A DNA stretch of 64,000 nucleotides from Cronobacter turicensis z3032. GTDB taxonomy: Bacteria; Pseudomonadota; Gammaproteobacteria; Enterobacterales; Enterobacteriaceae. The stretch lies in contig FN543093.2 of the NCBI GenBank assembly GCA_000027065.2, positions 1,802,074 through 1,866,073 on the forward strand, written 5' to 3'. The notes under the pieces are model-generated. The model had not been told where the DNA came from and ran no database searches. It saw only the letters and a list, made by a program, of their open reading frames with translations. Shown piece after piece: positions 19,334 to 27,294 of this stretch (its first letter is position 1; every line of letters starts with the position of its first letter). The position numbers and the translations under genes are program-made.

Positions 19334-20316
19334 GAGCTCTGTTAACACCGGAAATAGCGCGCGTGCTGGTGGAGGTGCAGCCAGAAAGCATGGCACGGTT
19401 CCCGAGCGGCGTGGTGCCGCCGGCGCACCAGCCTCTGGCTGATGACGAAGGACTGCAGGTCTTCTTTACTGATGAGAGGGTGATCCGGGCTGTTGGCGGC
19501 ATCAATGGGCTGGAGCACTGGCTGATGAAGCAGCAGGGCGGCTGCCAGTGGCCGCACAGTAAGTACCATCACCATGAGCTGACCACGATGCGGCATGAGC
19601 CCGGCGCGCTGCGTCTGTGCTGGCACTGTGATAATCAGCTGGCCGAACATTTTACTGAGCGTCTGTCAGCAATTGCCCGTTCCAATGTGATAGCCTGGAT
19701 TATCAGCGTCGCGCGCGGTGCCCTTGCCTTTGACGATACCCACGAGCTGACTCTGCCGGAATTATGCTGGTGGGCTGTCAGGATGGATATCACTGATGCG
19801 CTGCCGGACAGTGTGGCGCGCCGCGCGCTGCGCCTTCCGCCTTTGCCAGTGCAGGGCGTGTCGCGTGAAAGCGATATTGTTCCGGGACCGTCGGCGGCGG
19901 AAATAGTACAGACGAAAGCACAGCGTGCTGGTGCCGTGAAGACGTTAATGAACTGCGACAAGCCGCAGGAACAACAGCCGCGGGTGGTTGCGCTGACGAT
20001 CGACCCTGAGTCACCTGAAAGTTATATGCTGCGGCCAAAGCGCCGCCGCTGGGAAAACGAGAAATACACCCGCTGGGTTAAGCAGCAGTCTTGCGCATGC
20101 TGCAACCAGCGAGCAGACGATCCCCACCACCTGATCGGCCACGGGCAGGGCGGGATGGGTACTAAAGCCCATGACCTTTTCGTATTGCCTTTGTGCAGAA
20201 GGCATCACGACGAGCTCCATCGGGACACCGTGGCATTCGAAGAAAAATATGGCTCACAGCTTGAGCTTATTTTTCGTTTTTTAGACAGGGCGCTGGCAAT
20301 CGGCGTTCTGGCGTAG
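19330..20316 (+). CDS. DUF968 phage protein with HNH-like zinc centre
   Basis: 328 residues, GTG start overlapping the previous stop. The C-terminal ~110 residues match DUF968, with an HNH/zinc-finger pattern: CACCNQRADDPHHLIGHGQGG then LCRRHHDELHRD. The N-terminal ~200 residues carry another Cys/His set (WPHSKYHHHE ... CWHC). It sits among recombination and regulatory genes, so a DNA-binding or nicking role is likely but unproven. Confidence 0.8.
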   Translation: MRALLTPEIARVLVEVQPESMARFPSGVVPPAHQPLADDEGLQVFFTDERVIRAVGGINGLEHWLMKQQGGCQWPHSKYHHHELTTMRHEPGALRLCWHCDNQLAEHFTERLSAIARSNVIAWIISVARGALAFDDTHELTLPELCWWAVRMDITDALPDSVARRALRLPPLPVQGVSRESDIVPGPSAAEIVQTKAQRAGAVKTLMNCDKPQEQQPRVVALTIDPESPESYMLRPKRRRWENEKYTRWVKQQSCACCNQRADDPHHLIGHGQGGMGTKAHDLFVLPLCRRHHDELHRDTVAFEEKYGSQLELIFRFLDRALAIGVLA

Positions 20317-20334
20317 TGGAGTGGAGACCACCGC

Positions 20335-21165
20335 ATGAACTTAGATGGCATCATTAAATTTTTCGCCCCGAAAGGGATGCATATTTCCGACAGCCCGTGC
20401 GCTACAGCAAGCGAGCAGTTAGCTGTTACTGATGTTATGGCCGCGCTGGGTATGACTCAGGCAGAAGCGGGGATTGGCCTGGCTATGTTCCTGGGTAAAG
20501 CTGGCGTAAGCATACAGGATAAAGAGGCCGCTATCCGCTGGCTGGCAGAATATGCGAAAGAACGCGTGCCGCTGGCTATCCGCCGCGCTGCCGGGAAGAA
20601 ACTTCCTCTCTGTATGTTGCAGCTGGCTAAATACGCTTATAACGATTACGCCTCTTCAGCCGCCGACAGTGTCGATTGTTCGAAATGCACAGGGAAGGGG
20701 CTGATCACCACCACCAGCAAAATAACGAAAAGTCACTACACGATGCGGCTGCCGGACTGGGTGAAAAAGTCTGGACAGTCCCCTTCCGATTTTGAGCGCT
20801 TCCGGCAGGTGGATGACGTGAATCACTGCCTGTGCCCAAAATGTGGCGGCAAAGGAAAAATCAGTAAGCGCTGTCAGTGCGGTGGTACAGGTAAGACACT
20901 GGACCGCAAGGCCACTGAGTTCCAAGGTGTGCCGGTTTACAAAGAGTGCGCTCGCTGTGAAGGGCGTGGCTATAGCAGGCCAAGATCGTCGGTAGCCTAT
21001 CGCGGTGTTCTCGCGCTGTTACCAGGACTTCCCGAACGGACCTGGCGTTACAGCTGGAAGCCGTTCTATGAAAGTCTTGTAACGCGATGCTTTCAGGAAG
21101 AAAGCTATTCAGATGCACAGTTACGGCGTGTAACCGGAATGCAAAGTTCGAGTAATATCGCATAA
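20335..21165 (+). CDS. Q-type late antiterminator with DnaJ-like zinc fingers
   Basis: 276 residues of the Antiterm family seen in phages of the 21/PA-2 type. Four CxxCxGxG-like repeats are visible (CSKCTGKG, CPKCGGKG, CQCGGTGK, CARCEGRG). Q loads on RNA polymerase paused at the late promoter and lets it read through terminators into lysis and head-tail genes. Its place directly upstream of the tR'-like terminator and lysis genes fits. Confidence 0.85.
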   Translation: MNLDGIIKFFAPKGMHISDSPCATASEQLAVTDVMAALGMTQAEAGIGLAMFLGKAGVSIQDKEAAIRWLAEYAKERVPLAIRRAAGKKLPLCMLQLAKYAYNDYASSAADSVDCSKCTGKGLITTTSKITKSHYTMRLPDWVKKSGQSPSDFERFRQVDDVNHCLCPKCGGKGKISKRCQCGGTGKTLDRKATEFQGVPVYKECARCEGRGYSRPRSSVAYRGVLALLPGLPERTWRYSWKPFYESLVTRCFQEESYSDAQLRRVTGMQSSSNIA

Positions 21166-21246
21166 TTTAGCAACACAATGCTTGCATTCTTGCCGTTTTT
21201 GTGTAATTTTGATGTTAACGATGGGCATTGTATGTTCATAGTTAAT

Positions 21247-21274
21247 AAACCCGCCAGCGAGCGGGTTTTACTTT
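21247..21274 (+). terminator. tR'-like terminator after the antiterminator gene
   Basis: Perfect stem AAACCCGC / GCGGGTTT with a CAGCGA loop, then TTTTACTTTTT. It would block late transcription until Q acts. The late promoter should lie in 21170-21240, but I cannot place it with confidence. Confidence 0.75.
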
Positions 21275-21378
21275 TTGCAGCTTCAAGCTATGGCCATGCA
21301 TTATTTACGCTAATGGATTTTTAATAACCTCTACTCAGCGGTGTTTTCTGCTGGTATGCTTCCCAAAAAGGAGGCTAT

Positions 21379-22104
21379 ATGTCGTGGTTAGGTATTCCAT
21401 ATCCATTATCTGAAACAACATTTCTTGATAGCGGTATCTTAAGTGTAAGCAAAGTTCCAGAGATTTCTGTGAATACAGGATTTGGCTGGGATAATGTTGT
21501 CGGTACTATATTAGCCGCTTTTGTTGGGGCATTAATTCCTGCATTAATTGCTTTTTACAGCATACGAAAGAACGATATTTATTCAGAAAAATTAAGACTG
21601 CAGCAAAAGGAAGATTTAGAAGCAACTATCAATACTCAACTAAAAGTCTCCACACTATCTTTCAATGCACAGGTGCTTTCAAATAACCGTCAGGGATGGA
21701 TTAATAATGTACGAGATTTAACATCTGACTTTATTTCCCTTTGCGAAGATTTCATAAGTACAAGATACTTTTATTATAAGGCTTTTAGAAGGTTAGACCG
21801 CTTTAGCGCACAGGATGAAGCGACGCGTATGTACAGAGATCGGACATACGAAATCAAAAGGGAAATAATAAAAGTTAAAACCAATATTGAGTTGATGTTA
21901 AATCCTAATGAACTTACATCAAGAGCAATTTTTGTTGCGATGAATAGAATCGTTAACGTAATTAATGAGGATGACTTTAAGCATACCCTTTTCAGGAAGC
22001 ATGGCGAATCTTGGAAGATATACGATAAAACTAAATTGGCTTATATAAAAACCATGAAGCGCTGCTTGAAAACTGAATGGAAAAGAGTGAAGAATGGAGA
22101 ATGA
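21379..22104 (+). CDS. Hypothetical membrane-anchored protein (accessory gene)
   Basis: 241 residues. One hydrophobic helix near residues 42-62 (VVGTILAAFVGALIPALIAFY) is followed by a long charged helical cytoplasmic region. No family recognised. It has an excellent ribosome site (AAAAAGGAGG), is AT-rich against its neighbours and is bracketed by terminators, the pattern of a moron. One-TM proteins of this build also occur in superinfection exclusion and defence, but nothing here proves it. Confidence 0.65.
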   Translation: MSWLGIPYPLSETTFLDSGILSVSKVPEISVNTGFGWDNVVGTILAAFVGALIPALIAFYSIRKNDIYSEKLRLQQKEDLEATINTQLKVSTLSFNAQVLSNNRQGWINNVRDLTSDFISLCEDFISTRYFYYKAFRRLDRFSAQDEATRMYRDRTYEIKREIIKVKTNIELMLNPNELTSRAIFVAMNRIVNVINEDDFKHTLFRKHGESWKIYDKTKLAYIKTMKRCLKTEWKRVKNGE

Positions 22105-22159
22105 TTTTTTCTAGGGGTTTTTAATTAATATTCATTCTTTGATTTTGCTTAATTATTGA

Positions 22160-22181
22160 GCCTCCTTATGGAGGCTTTTTT
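22160..22181 (+). terminator. Terminator of the accessory gene
   Basis: Stem GCCTCC / GGAGGC with TTAT loop and a T6 run. Confidence 0.8.
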
Positions 22182-22226
22182 ATTCCCCTCATCTGAGAGG
22201 ATCCACAGCAATGACGAGGGGGCTAA

Positions 22227-22607
22227 ATGTCCGAACCTGTATCCGGGTCTGTTGCAGCTGCGAGTGCGTTAACTGGTGCCAGCCTGTACGGGCTGCTGAC
22301 CGGCACTGATTATGGTGTCGTATTCGGCGCGTTCGCTGGTGCCGTCTTCTACGTGGCCACAGCAGCAGACCTGACTATTTTTCGCCGCTCTGCATACTTC
22401 ATCGTTTCCTACTTTGCCGGGGTGTACGGTTCAGGGCTGGTTGGTTCCATGCTCGCAAGCGTAACCCAGTACAACGATAAGCCACTTGATGCGCTTGGCG
22501 CGGTGCTCCTTTCTGCTCTGGCTATCAAGACGCTCACCTTTTTCAGTGAGCAGGATCCGCTGTCGCTGTTGCAGAGGTGGAGAGGAGGAACCAATGGTAA
22601 TAAGTGA
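22227..22607 (+). CDS. Holin-like membrane protein
   Basis: 126 residues with about three hydrophobic helices (residues ~15-55, 60-80 and 85-105) and a charged C-terminal tail ([11 protein letters not shown]). First gene of the lysis cassette, directly before a second holin-like gene and the endolysin. It should form the timed membrane lesion, or act as antiholin or partner to the next protein. Confidence 0.8.
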   Translation: MSEPVSGSVAAASALTGASLYGLLTGTDYGVVFGAFAGAVFYVATAADLTIFRRSAYFIVSYFAGVYGSGLVGSMLASVTQYNDKPLDALGAVLLSALAIKTLTFFSEQDPLSLLQRWRGGTNGNK

Positions 22608-22878
22608 TCCTCTGGTGCTGACCAACGTTGTGACGTGTACCGCGATTGTTCTGCGCTTGATGATGTTCCATAAGCCGGATGGCAAACATAACTGGTGGGC
22701 ATCGTGGCTGGCATACCTGATTATCCTGGCGTATGCCTCTGTGCCGTTTCGCTACGCCTTCGACTTTTACGTCCACACACACTGGGCGTCGGTCATCATC
22801 AACTTAATCATCTGCGCCGCCGTGTTCCGTGCCCGGGGCAACGTGGCGCGCCTTTTTCAGGTACTGAGGCCCGAATGA
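22594..22878 (+). CDS. Second holin-like protein (three-helix type)
   Basis: 94 residues from an ATG at 22594 preceded by AGGAGGA. Three hydrophobic stretches are visible and the tail is basic ([13 protein letters not shown]). It resembles the small three-TM phage holin family. Its start overlaps the first holin-like gene and its stop overlaps the endolysin start (ATGA), so the three are translated together. Confidence 0.78.
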   Translation: MVISDPLVLTNVVTCTAIVLRLMMFHKPDGKHNWWASWLAYLIILAYASVPFRYAFDFYVHTHWASVIINLIICAAVFRARGNVARLFQVLRPE

Positions 22879-23498
22879 ACCAACAACAATTTCAGCAGGC
22901 GGCTGGTTTAAGCGCCAGCTTAGCTGCGCGCTGGTTCCCGCACATTGATGCGGCGATGCGCGAGTACGGCATCACTGCACCGTGCGATCAGGCGATGTTT
23001 ATCGCGCAGGTCAGTCATGAAAGCACCGGCTTTACCAGGCTGGTGGAGAGCTTCAATTACAGCATCGCGGGGCTGAACGGTTTTATCCGGGCTGGCCGGT
23101 TAACTCAGGATCAGGCCAACATGCTGGGCCGCCGCACGTATGAAAAGGTGCTGCCTCTTGAGCGTCAGCGCGCGATAGCCAATCTGGTTTATAGCAACCG
23201 CCTCGGTAATAACGCCTCGGGTGATGGCTGGAAATATCGCGGACGCGGCTTAATCCAGATTACCGGGCTCGAGAATTACCGCGACTGCGGTGCCGTGCTG
23301 AAACTCGACCTTGTGAGCACGCCGGAACTGCTTTCCGAAGACGCCACCGCAGCGCGCTCTGCGGCATGGTTCTATGCCAGCAAAGGCTGTCTGAAATATC
23401 CGGGCGATTTGCTGCGCGTCACGCAGATCATTAACGGTGGGCAGAACGGGATGGAAGACAGACAGTCCCGCTATGCGGCAGCGCGCCGGGTGCTCTGA
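22875..23498 (+). CDS. Endolysin, glycoside hydrolase family 19
   Basis: 207 residues, chitinase/lysozyme fold. The catalytic Glu lies in [12 protein letters not shown], and the family block [20 protein letters not shown] is intact. It cleaves the glycan strand of peptidoglycan. There is no signal peptide or signal-anchor, so release depends on the holin. The ATG at 22875 is fixed by the ATGA overlap. Confidence 0.92.
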   Translation: MNQQQFQQAAGLSASLAARWFPHIDAAMREYGITAPCDQAMFIAQVSHESTGFTRLVESFNYSIAGLNGFIRAGRLTQDQANMLGRRTYEKVLPLERQRAIANLVYSNRLGNNASGDGWKYRGRGLIQITGLENYRDCGAVLKLDLVSTPELLSEDATAARSAAWFYASKGCLKYPGDLLRVTQIINGGQNGMEDRQSRYAAARRVL

Positions 23499-23962
23499 TG
23501 GCTGCGCTATGGGGCTTTTCCCGGGCATGGTGGAAGCCGTTACTCTTCCTGACTGCTGTTGGATTCGCACTTTATTACCGGGCGTCGCTCACCAAAGCCG
23601 AGGCATCTTTAACCAAAGTTAATCATGAATTAAAACTGGCTAAAGATGACATTGAGATTATGCAGCGCCGTCAGCACGACGTGGCTGCGCTCGATGACAA
23701 ATACACGAAGGAGTTGGCTGATGCCCAAGAAAATATTGCTCAGCTTGAGCACGATGTTGCTGCTGGTCGTAAGCGGTTGCAGCTCAACGCCACCTGTCCC
23801 GCGAACGGAGCGCCCGGCACCACCCGCGTGGATGATGGCACCGGCCCCCGACTTACTCACACCGCTGAACGGGATTATTTCACCCTCAGAAAGCGAATCG
23901 AAACCGTCACCAAACAATTGACAGGCTTACAAGGCTACGTGAACTCACAGTGTTTAAAATGA
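23498..23962 (+). CDS. Rz: Rz-type inner-membrane spanin
   Basis: 154 residues: one N-terminal membrane anchor (KPLLFLTAVGFALYY) and a long periplasmic coiled coil (ASLTKVNHELKLAKDDIEIMQRR...). It pairs with the Rz1 lipoprotein to fuse inner and outer membranes in the last step of lysis. It overlaps the endolysin stop (TGATG). Confidence 0.9.
   Translation: MAALWGFSRAWWKPLLFLTAVGFALYYRASLTKAEASLTKVNHELKLAKDDIEIMQRRQHDVAALDDKYTKELADAQENIAQLEHDVAAGRKRLQLNATCPANGAPGTTRVDDGTGPRLTHTAERDYFTLRKRIETVTKQLTGLQGYVNSQCLK
23721..23921 (+). CDS. Rz1: Rz1-type outer-membrane lipoprotein, embedded in Rz
   Basis: 66 residues in another frame fully inside Rz, with AGGAG upstream of the ATG. The lipobox LVVSGC at residues ~16-21 and the proline-rich mature part (STPPVPRTERPAPPAW) are the Rz1 hallmarks. 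Nested Rz/Rz1 gene architecture is the lambda type. Confidence 0.9.
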   Translation: MPKKILLSLSTMLLLVVSGCSSTPPVPRTERPAPPAWMMAPAPDLLTPLNGIISPSESESKPSPNN

Positions 23963-24139
23963 AGAAAAGTAATTTGCGACAAAAGTCGATAGTTGGTTCT
24001 TCGCTGTTGCGCAAGTTTGACGGGTTTCGCCACTTTGAATTTGAACTGCGTAACTTAATGTTTTAAAAGATATTTAAAATGTGGAAAAGCCTATTTCAGC
24101 CTGAAACAATGCACCTTTTATGTTTGAGAGGAGTGCTTT

Positions 24140-24451
24140 ATGACAAGCCGCAGAATCCCATTTGTAACAAATGCGTCACGAGATTACATTTTGTTGACTC
24201 AGGCCTTAGATATCTTTGAGCCAGCTATCTTTGGTGGAAAGAATAAATCTGAGAGAGCTTTGAAGCTTGCACAAGTTCAGTATGGGGAAGGCCCATGCAT
24301 AATGGATGATATCGTATCAGACAAAAATATATTTCGGTGCCGAAGCAAGCGGGTCGTTAAGTCATTTCTTGATGATAATGACTTAAAAAACGGCGATTTT
24401 ATAGTGATTAAAAAAGTAGCACCTTACACCTATAAAATCCTGAAAGGATGA
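24140..24451 (+). CDS. Hypothetical small protein after the lysis cassette
   Basis: 103 residues, basic, not recognised. The ATG has GAGAGGAG upstream and a strong terminator follows, so it looks like a self-contained accessory gene. No membrane segment or signal peptide is visible. Confidence 0.6.
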   Translation: MTSRRIPFVTNASRDYILLTQALDIFEPAIFGGKNKSERALKLAQVQYGEGPCIMDDIVSDKNIFRCRSKRVVKSFLDDNDLKNGDFIVIKKVAPYTYKILKG

Positions 24452-24512
24452 CTTAAAGGAAATCTTTCTGAATTTAAAAATTTGATGTTTGGGCATTATT
24501 TTGTGGGGCGTA

Positions 24513-24555
24513 TGCCATTACGAGTTAGGTAAAACGTAATGGCAACCTTTTTTAA
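24513..24555. terminator. Bidirectional terminator between convergent genes
   Basis: Perfect 10-bp stem TGCCATTACG / CGTAATGGCA followed by ACCTTTTTTT. It serves the rightward gene and, from the other side, the lipoprotein. Confidence 0.8.
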
Positions 24556-24965
24556 AATGCTGTGGGGGATAGACTGAAATCACCGGCACTAGAAAAACTT
24601 GCTCGATAAACTTGGGTTGAGCCTGCGGTTATTGTTATAGATTGCTCGCTTAAACCTCCAGTACATGCACCTTTAGGATCGGCGCTCACGATGTGACTGC
24701 CTGGCAGTAAGTAGGCTGTAATCTTTTCTTCTGACTCAAGCTTGGCTAAGGGAGTACCATCTATAAAAACATGTACAGTGCAAATACTGCCCATCTTTCC
24801 AGAATCTCTTTTAATGATGACAGTGCCACTTTCGGAAGCTGCTGTAGAGTATTTACTGGTTAATACCTGGCTACCTTTAACTTCTTTCGCCATGTTGGTA
24901 GGGACAGGTGTGTTTGAACAAGCAGTAAGTGCCAGTGCTACCAGTGTAATGCTGGTGAATTTCAT
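24552..24965 (-). CDS. Lipoprotein, lysogenic-conversion type
   Basis: 137 residues with a signal peptide and lipobox LALTAC (Cys16). The beta-rich mature part (VHVFIDGTPLAKLESEEKITAYLLPGSHIV) resembles DUF2846-type surface lipoproteins, a weak match. It is reversed within the late region and has its own ribosome site (AGGGA), so it is probably expressed in the lysogen, like lambda bor. Confidence 0.72.
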   Translation of the reverse strand: MKFTSITLVALALTACSNTPVPTNMAKEVKGSQVLTSKYSTAASESGTVIIKRDSGKMGSICTVHVFIDGTPLAKLESEEKITAYLLPGSHIVSADPKGACTGGLSEQSITITAGSTQVYRASFSSAGDFSLSPTAF

Positions 24966-25151
24966 GTGACTCCCTAGGACTTTGTGTCGAACCCGTTAAC
25001 GTATCGAAAACAATGTTACCTCTAAGTCCGTGGTTCGTCATGTTTGCTATGCCGTGAGTGGCATTACTCGCTGTTGGTTTTATATGAGGGAAAAAGCCGG
25101 ATAGCAACAAGTTGCCTGGCTATCTCAGGCATCAATATGCAGGAGGCGATA

Positions 25152-25187
25152 ATGTGGGCGTATTGTGCATTAGGCGCTGTCTGCTAA
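25152..25187 (+). other. Eleven-codon mini-ORF with strong ribosome site
   Basis: AGGAGG lies 5 bases before ATG of MWAYCALGAVC-stop. It sits in the otherwise empty stretch 24966-25262, upstream of a membrane-protein gene. It could be a leader or a small functional peptide; chance is not excluded. Confidence 0.25.
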
Positions 25188-25262
25188 GGCATTACAGCAG
25201 GCATTCACTGAGTGCCTGTGATAATGCAATGGAATATACTCACCAAAAAAGGTGAGGATGGT

Positions 25263-25805
25263 ATGGACGAAAAAGTTATAGCTTTAACTATGCTACAAGC
25301 GGCGAAAGACTCCGCAGAATGGGCGTATTGGTCCATGATTGGGACATGCTTTTCTGGAATGGCAACTTTCTTCGCTGTTATCACTTCTCTTTACATCGCA
25401 TTAAGAGACCGCAAGGCTTTTATTGGTGGGAAAGTTAGAACGGCATACATTATTACTGAAGACGACGATAGGAGGATAGTAGGCGTAACGGTAGTTAATC
25501 GATCAATGCATGCAATCAGAATCAGAGCGATCTTATGGGATGTTGGCGGCGGAAATGAACTGCAACAATTCTTTAGAAACGCAGAATCAGATCCGCTCCC
25601 TATTAGATTGGAGAATGGAGATGAAGCTAACTATCGTATCATGCTTGATGACGATGATTCATGGTTCCGAAGAATGGCAGTGCGTCTGAAAAAAGTTGAT
25701 TCACACCCTAAAAAACTCCGTTGCATTATTGCACTTTCAACTGGAGAGAAGCTTCGATTAAAAGTAGATAAAAGAATAAAAGAAAAAATTCTTCAATATA
25801 TGTGA
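25263..25805 (+). CDS. Hypothetical single-span membrane protein
   Basis: 180 residues from the ATG at 25263 (AGGTGAGG upstream). One membrane helix near residues 25-45 (MIGTCFSGMATFFAVITSLYIAL) is followed by a soluble beta-rich region. Not recognised. It precedes the HNH gene at the start of the packaging module. Confidence 0.6.
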   Translation: MDEKVIALTMLQAAKDSAEWAYWSMIGTCFSGMATFFAVITSLYIALRDRKAFIGGKVRTAYIITEDDDRRIVGVTVVNRSMHAIRIRAILWDVGGGNELQQFFRNAESDPLPIRLENGDEANYRIMLDDDDSWFRRMAVRLKKVDSHPKKLRCIIALSTGEKLRLKVDKRIKEKILQYM

Positions 25806-25928
25806 ATAACCTGTTTTGACAGGGTCGCTCAAGTAACTTTCCTGGTGCGTTTCGCCTGCGCATTAAAATACTTTTTCAGTCGTGAGCCACTGGCATTCGC
25901 TGGTGGCTTTTTTATTGGAGCTTCCAGT

Positions 25929-26282
25929 ATGCCATCCGTCATCCCTCGAGCTTGCCGCAAGCGCGGATGCCCCGGTACTACAACAGACCGTTCGGGTTAC
26001 TGCGAGGCTCACCGTAATGAAGGCTGGCAGCAACACCAGCGAGGGCTGAGCCGCCACCAACGCGGTTACGGTAGTAAATGGGACGTCATCCGTGCCCGCA
26101 TCCTTAAACGTGACAGGCACATCTGCCAAGAATGTCTGCGCAATGGCAGGCCGCGCCCGGCTGAAACCGTCGACCATATCATCCCGAAAGCTCATGGCGG
26201 CACAGACAACGACAGCAACCTTCAGGCGCTGTGCTGGCCATGCCATAAACGTAAAACCGGCAGAGAAAATACCAAAATTTGA
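25929..26282 (+). CDS. HNH endonuclease
   Basis: 117 residues. Zinc knuckle cysteines (CRKRGCPG ... YCEAH and CQECL ... CWPCHKRK) frame the HNH core AETVDHIIPKAHGGTDNDSNLQALC. In cos-type HK97-like phages an HNH protein next to TerS helps terminase nick cos. Position immediately before terS agrees. Confidence 0.88.
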   Translation: MPSVIPRACRKRGCPGTTTDRSGYCEAHRNEGWQQHQRGLSRHQRGYGSKWDVIRARILKRDRHICQECLRNGRPRPAETVDHIIPKAHGGTDNDSNLQALCWPCHKRKTGRENTKI

Positions 26283-26345
26283 TAGTTTTCTTTTTTTAGT
26301 AATTGAACAACGATTCTCGTTCATTTACTAAAACAGGAGAAAAGC

Positions 26346-26687
26346 ATGTCTTTGCAAAGAGGTGAAGCCGCAGCCTTTATGACTCAGATGGTTAACAACA
26401 CGGCCAGTTACGTCACATTAATCGCCGCCATGACATTCATTGTTATTTTGGCAGATAAGAAAGGCTATCCCGGTGTTGGGGTTCCCATGGCTATTATTTA
26501 TGGACTTTGCGCAATGGCTCTTCTTGGATATTGGATTAAAAATGTCATAGAAGAATGTAGGAAGTTTAGGATTGATAAGAAAGGCTTTTGGGCTGGCTTA
26601 CATGTGTCCATCATTGCTTTGGTCACAGTATTAAGTTGTTCTGGCGCAGTTATTATTGCCATCTTTACACTTACTGAGACCTTATAA
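26346..26687 (+). CDS. Small hypothetical membrane protein between HNH and terS
   Basis: 113 residues with three likely hydrophobic helices (NTASYVTLIAAMTFIVIL, GVPMAIIYGLCAMALLGYW, LHVSIIALVTVLSCSGAVII). AGGAG precedes the ATG. It splits the HNH-terminase pair, which is usually contiguous, so it looks inserted. Function unknown. Confidence 0.6.
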   Translation: MSLQRGEAAAFMTQMVNNTASYVTLIAAMTFIVILADKKGYPGVGVPMAIIYGLCAMALLGYWIKNVIEECRKFRIDKKGFWAGLHVSIIALVTVLSCSGAVIIAIFTLTETL

Positions 26688-26689
26688 GC

Positions 26690-26800
26690 CTAATGAGGGC
26701 GGGTCGAAAGTTCAGGGCCCTGCCTGCTAAGTACCGCCGCCTAACCCTTTTTCACACCGCCGCAGGTTAGAAAACTTTTTATGGGGTCCCCCACTCGATG
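26690..26800. other. Candidate cos region
   Basis: Non-coding stretch directly upstream of terS, with short inverted matches CCTAACC / AGGTTAG (~26750-26770) and a C-run GGGGTCCCCC. The cos site of phages with this gene order lies here, but no overhang can be read from the sequence. Confidence 0.3.
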
Positions 26801-26820
26801 ATTAATAGGAGTTTTCGATT

Positions 26821-27294
26821 ATGTCCGGACCACCGAAAACCCCGACCCATCTGCGTTTGGTGAGGGGTAACCCATCAAAACGCCCGATTAATAAAGACGA
26901 GCCACAACCCCCTGCAGGGGTACCCCCAACTCCAAAGCATTTCGACAAACAGGCGAAGTACTGGTTTAAGCGAATGGCCGAAGAACTGGATGCCGTTGGC
27001 GTCATTTCTCAGCTGGACGCCCGCGCGCTCGAATTGCTGGTTGAGGCTTATACCGAGTACCGCCACCACTGCGATACGCTGGACATCGAGGGGTATACAT
27101 ACCGCACTGAAACGCAGACGGGGGATGTACTGATTAAGGCGCATCCGGCAGCAATGATGAAGGCAGATGCCTGGAAGCGGCTGCGCGCCATGCTGGCTGA
27201 GTTCGGGATGACGCCAGCCAGTCGGTCAAAGGTCAGCGCCAAGACGCCGGACGCGGTTGATCCGCTGGCTGAGTTTATGAAAGCGAGGGATTAA
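26821..27294 (+). CDS. Terminase small subunit, P27 family
   Basis: 157 residues. The N-terminal Pro-rich segment (PPKTPTHLRLVRGNPSKRP) and the helical body (FDKQAKYWFKRMAEELDAVGV) are typical of the P27/HK97-type small terminase. It recognises phage DNA and regulates TerL. Its stop overlaps the terL ATG (TAATG). Confidence 0.92.
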   Translation: MSGPPKTPTHLRLVRGNPSKRPINKDEPQPPAGVPPTPKHFDKQAKYWFKRMAEELDAVGVISQLDARALELLVEAYTEYRHHCDTLDIEGYTYRTETQTGDVLIKAHPAAMMKADAWKRLRAMLAEFGMTPASRSKVSAKTPDAVDPLAEFMKARD

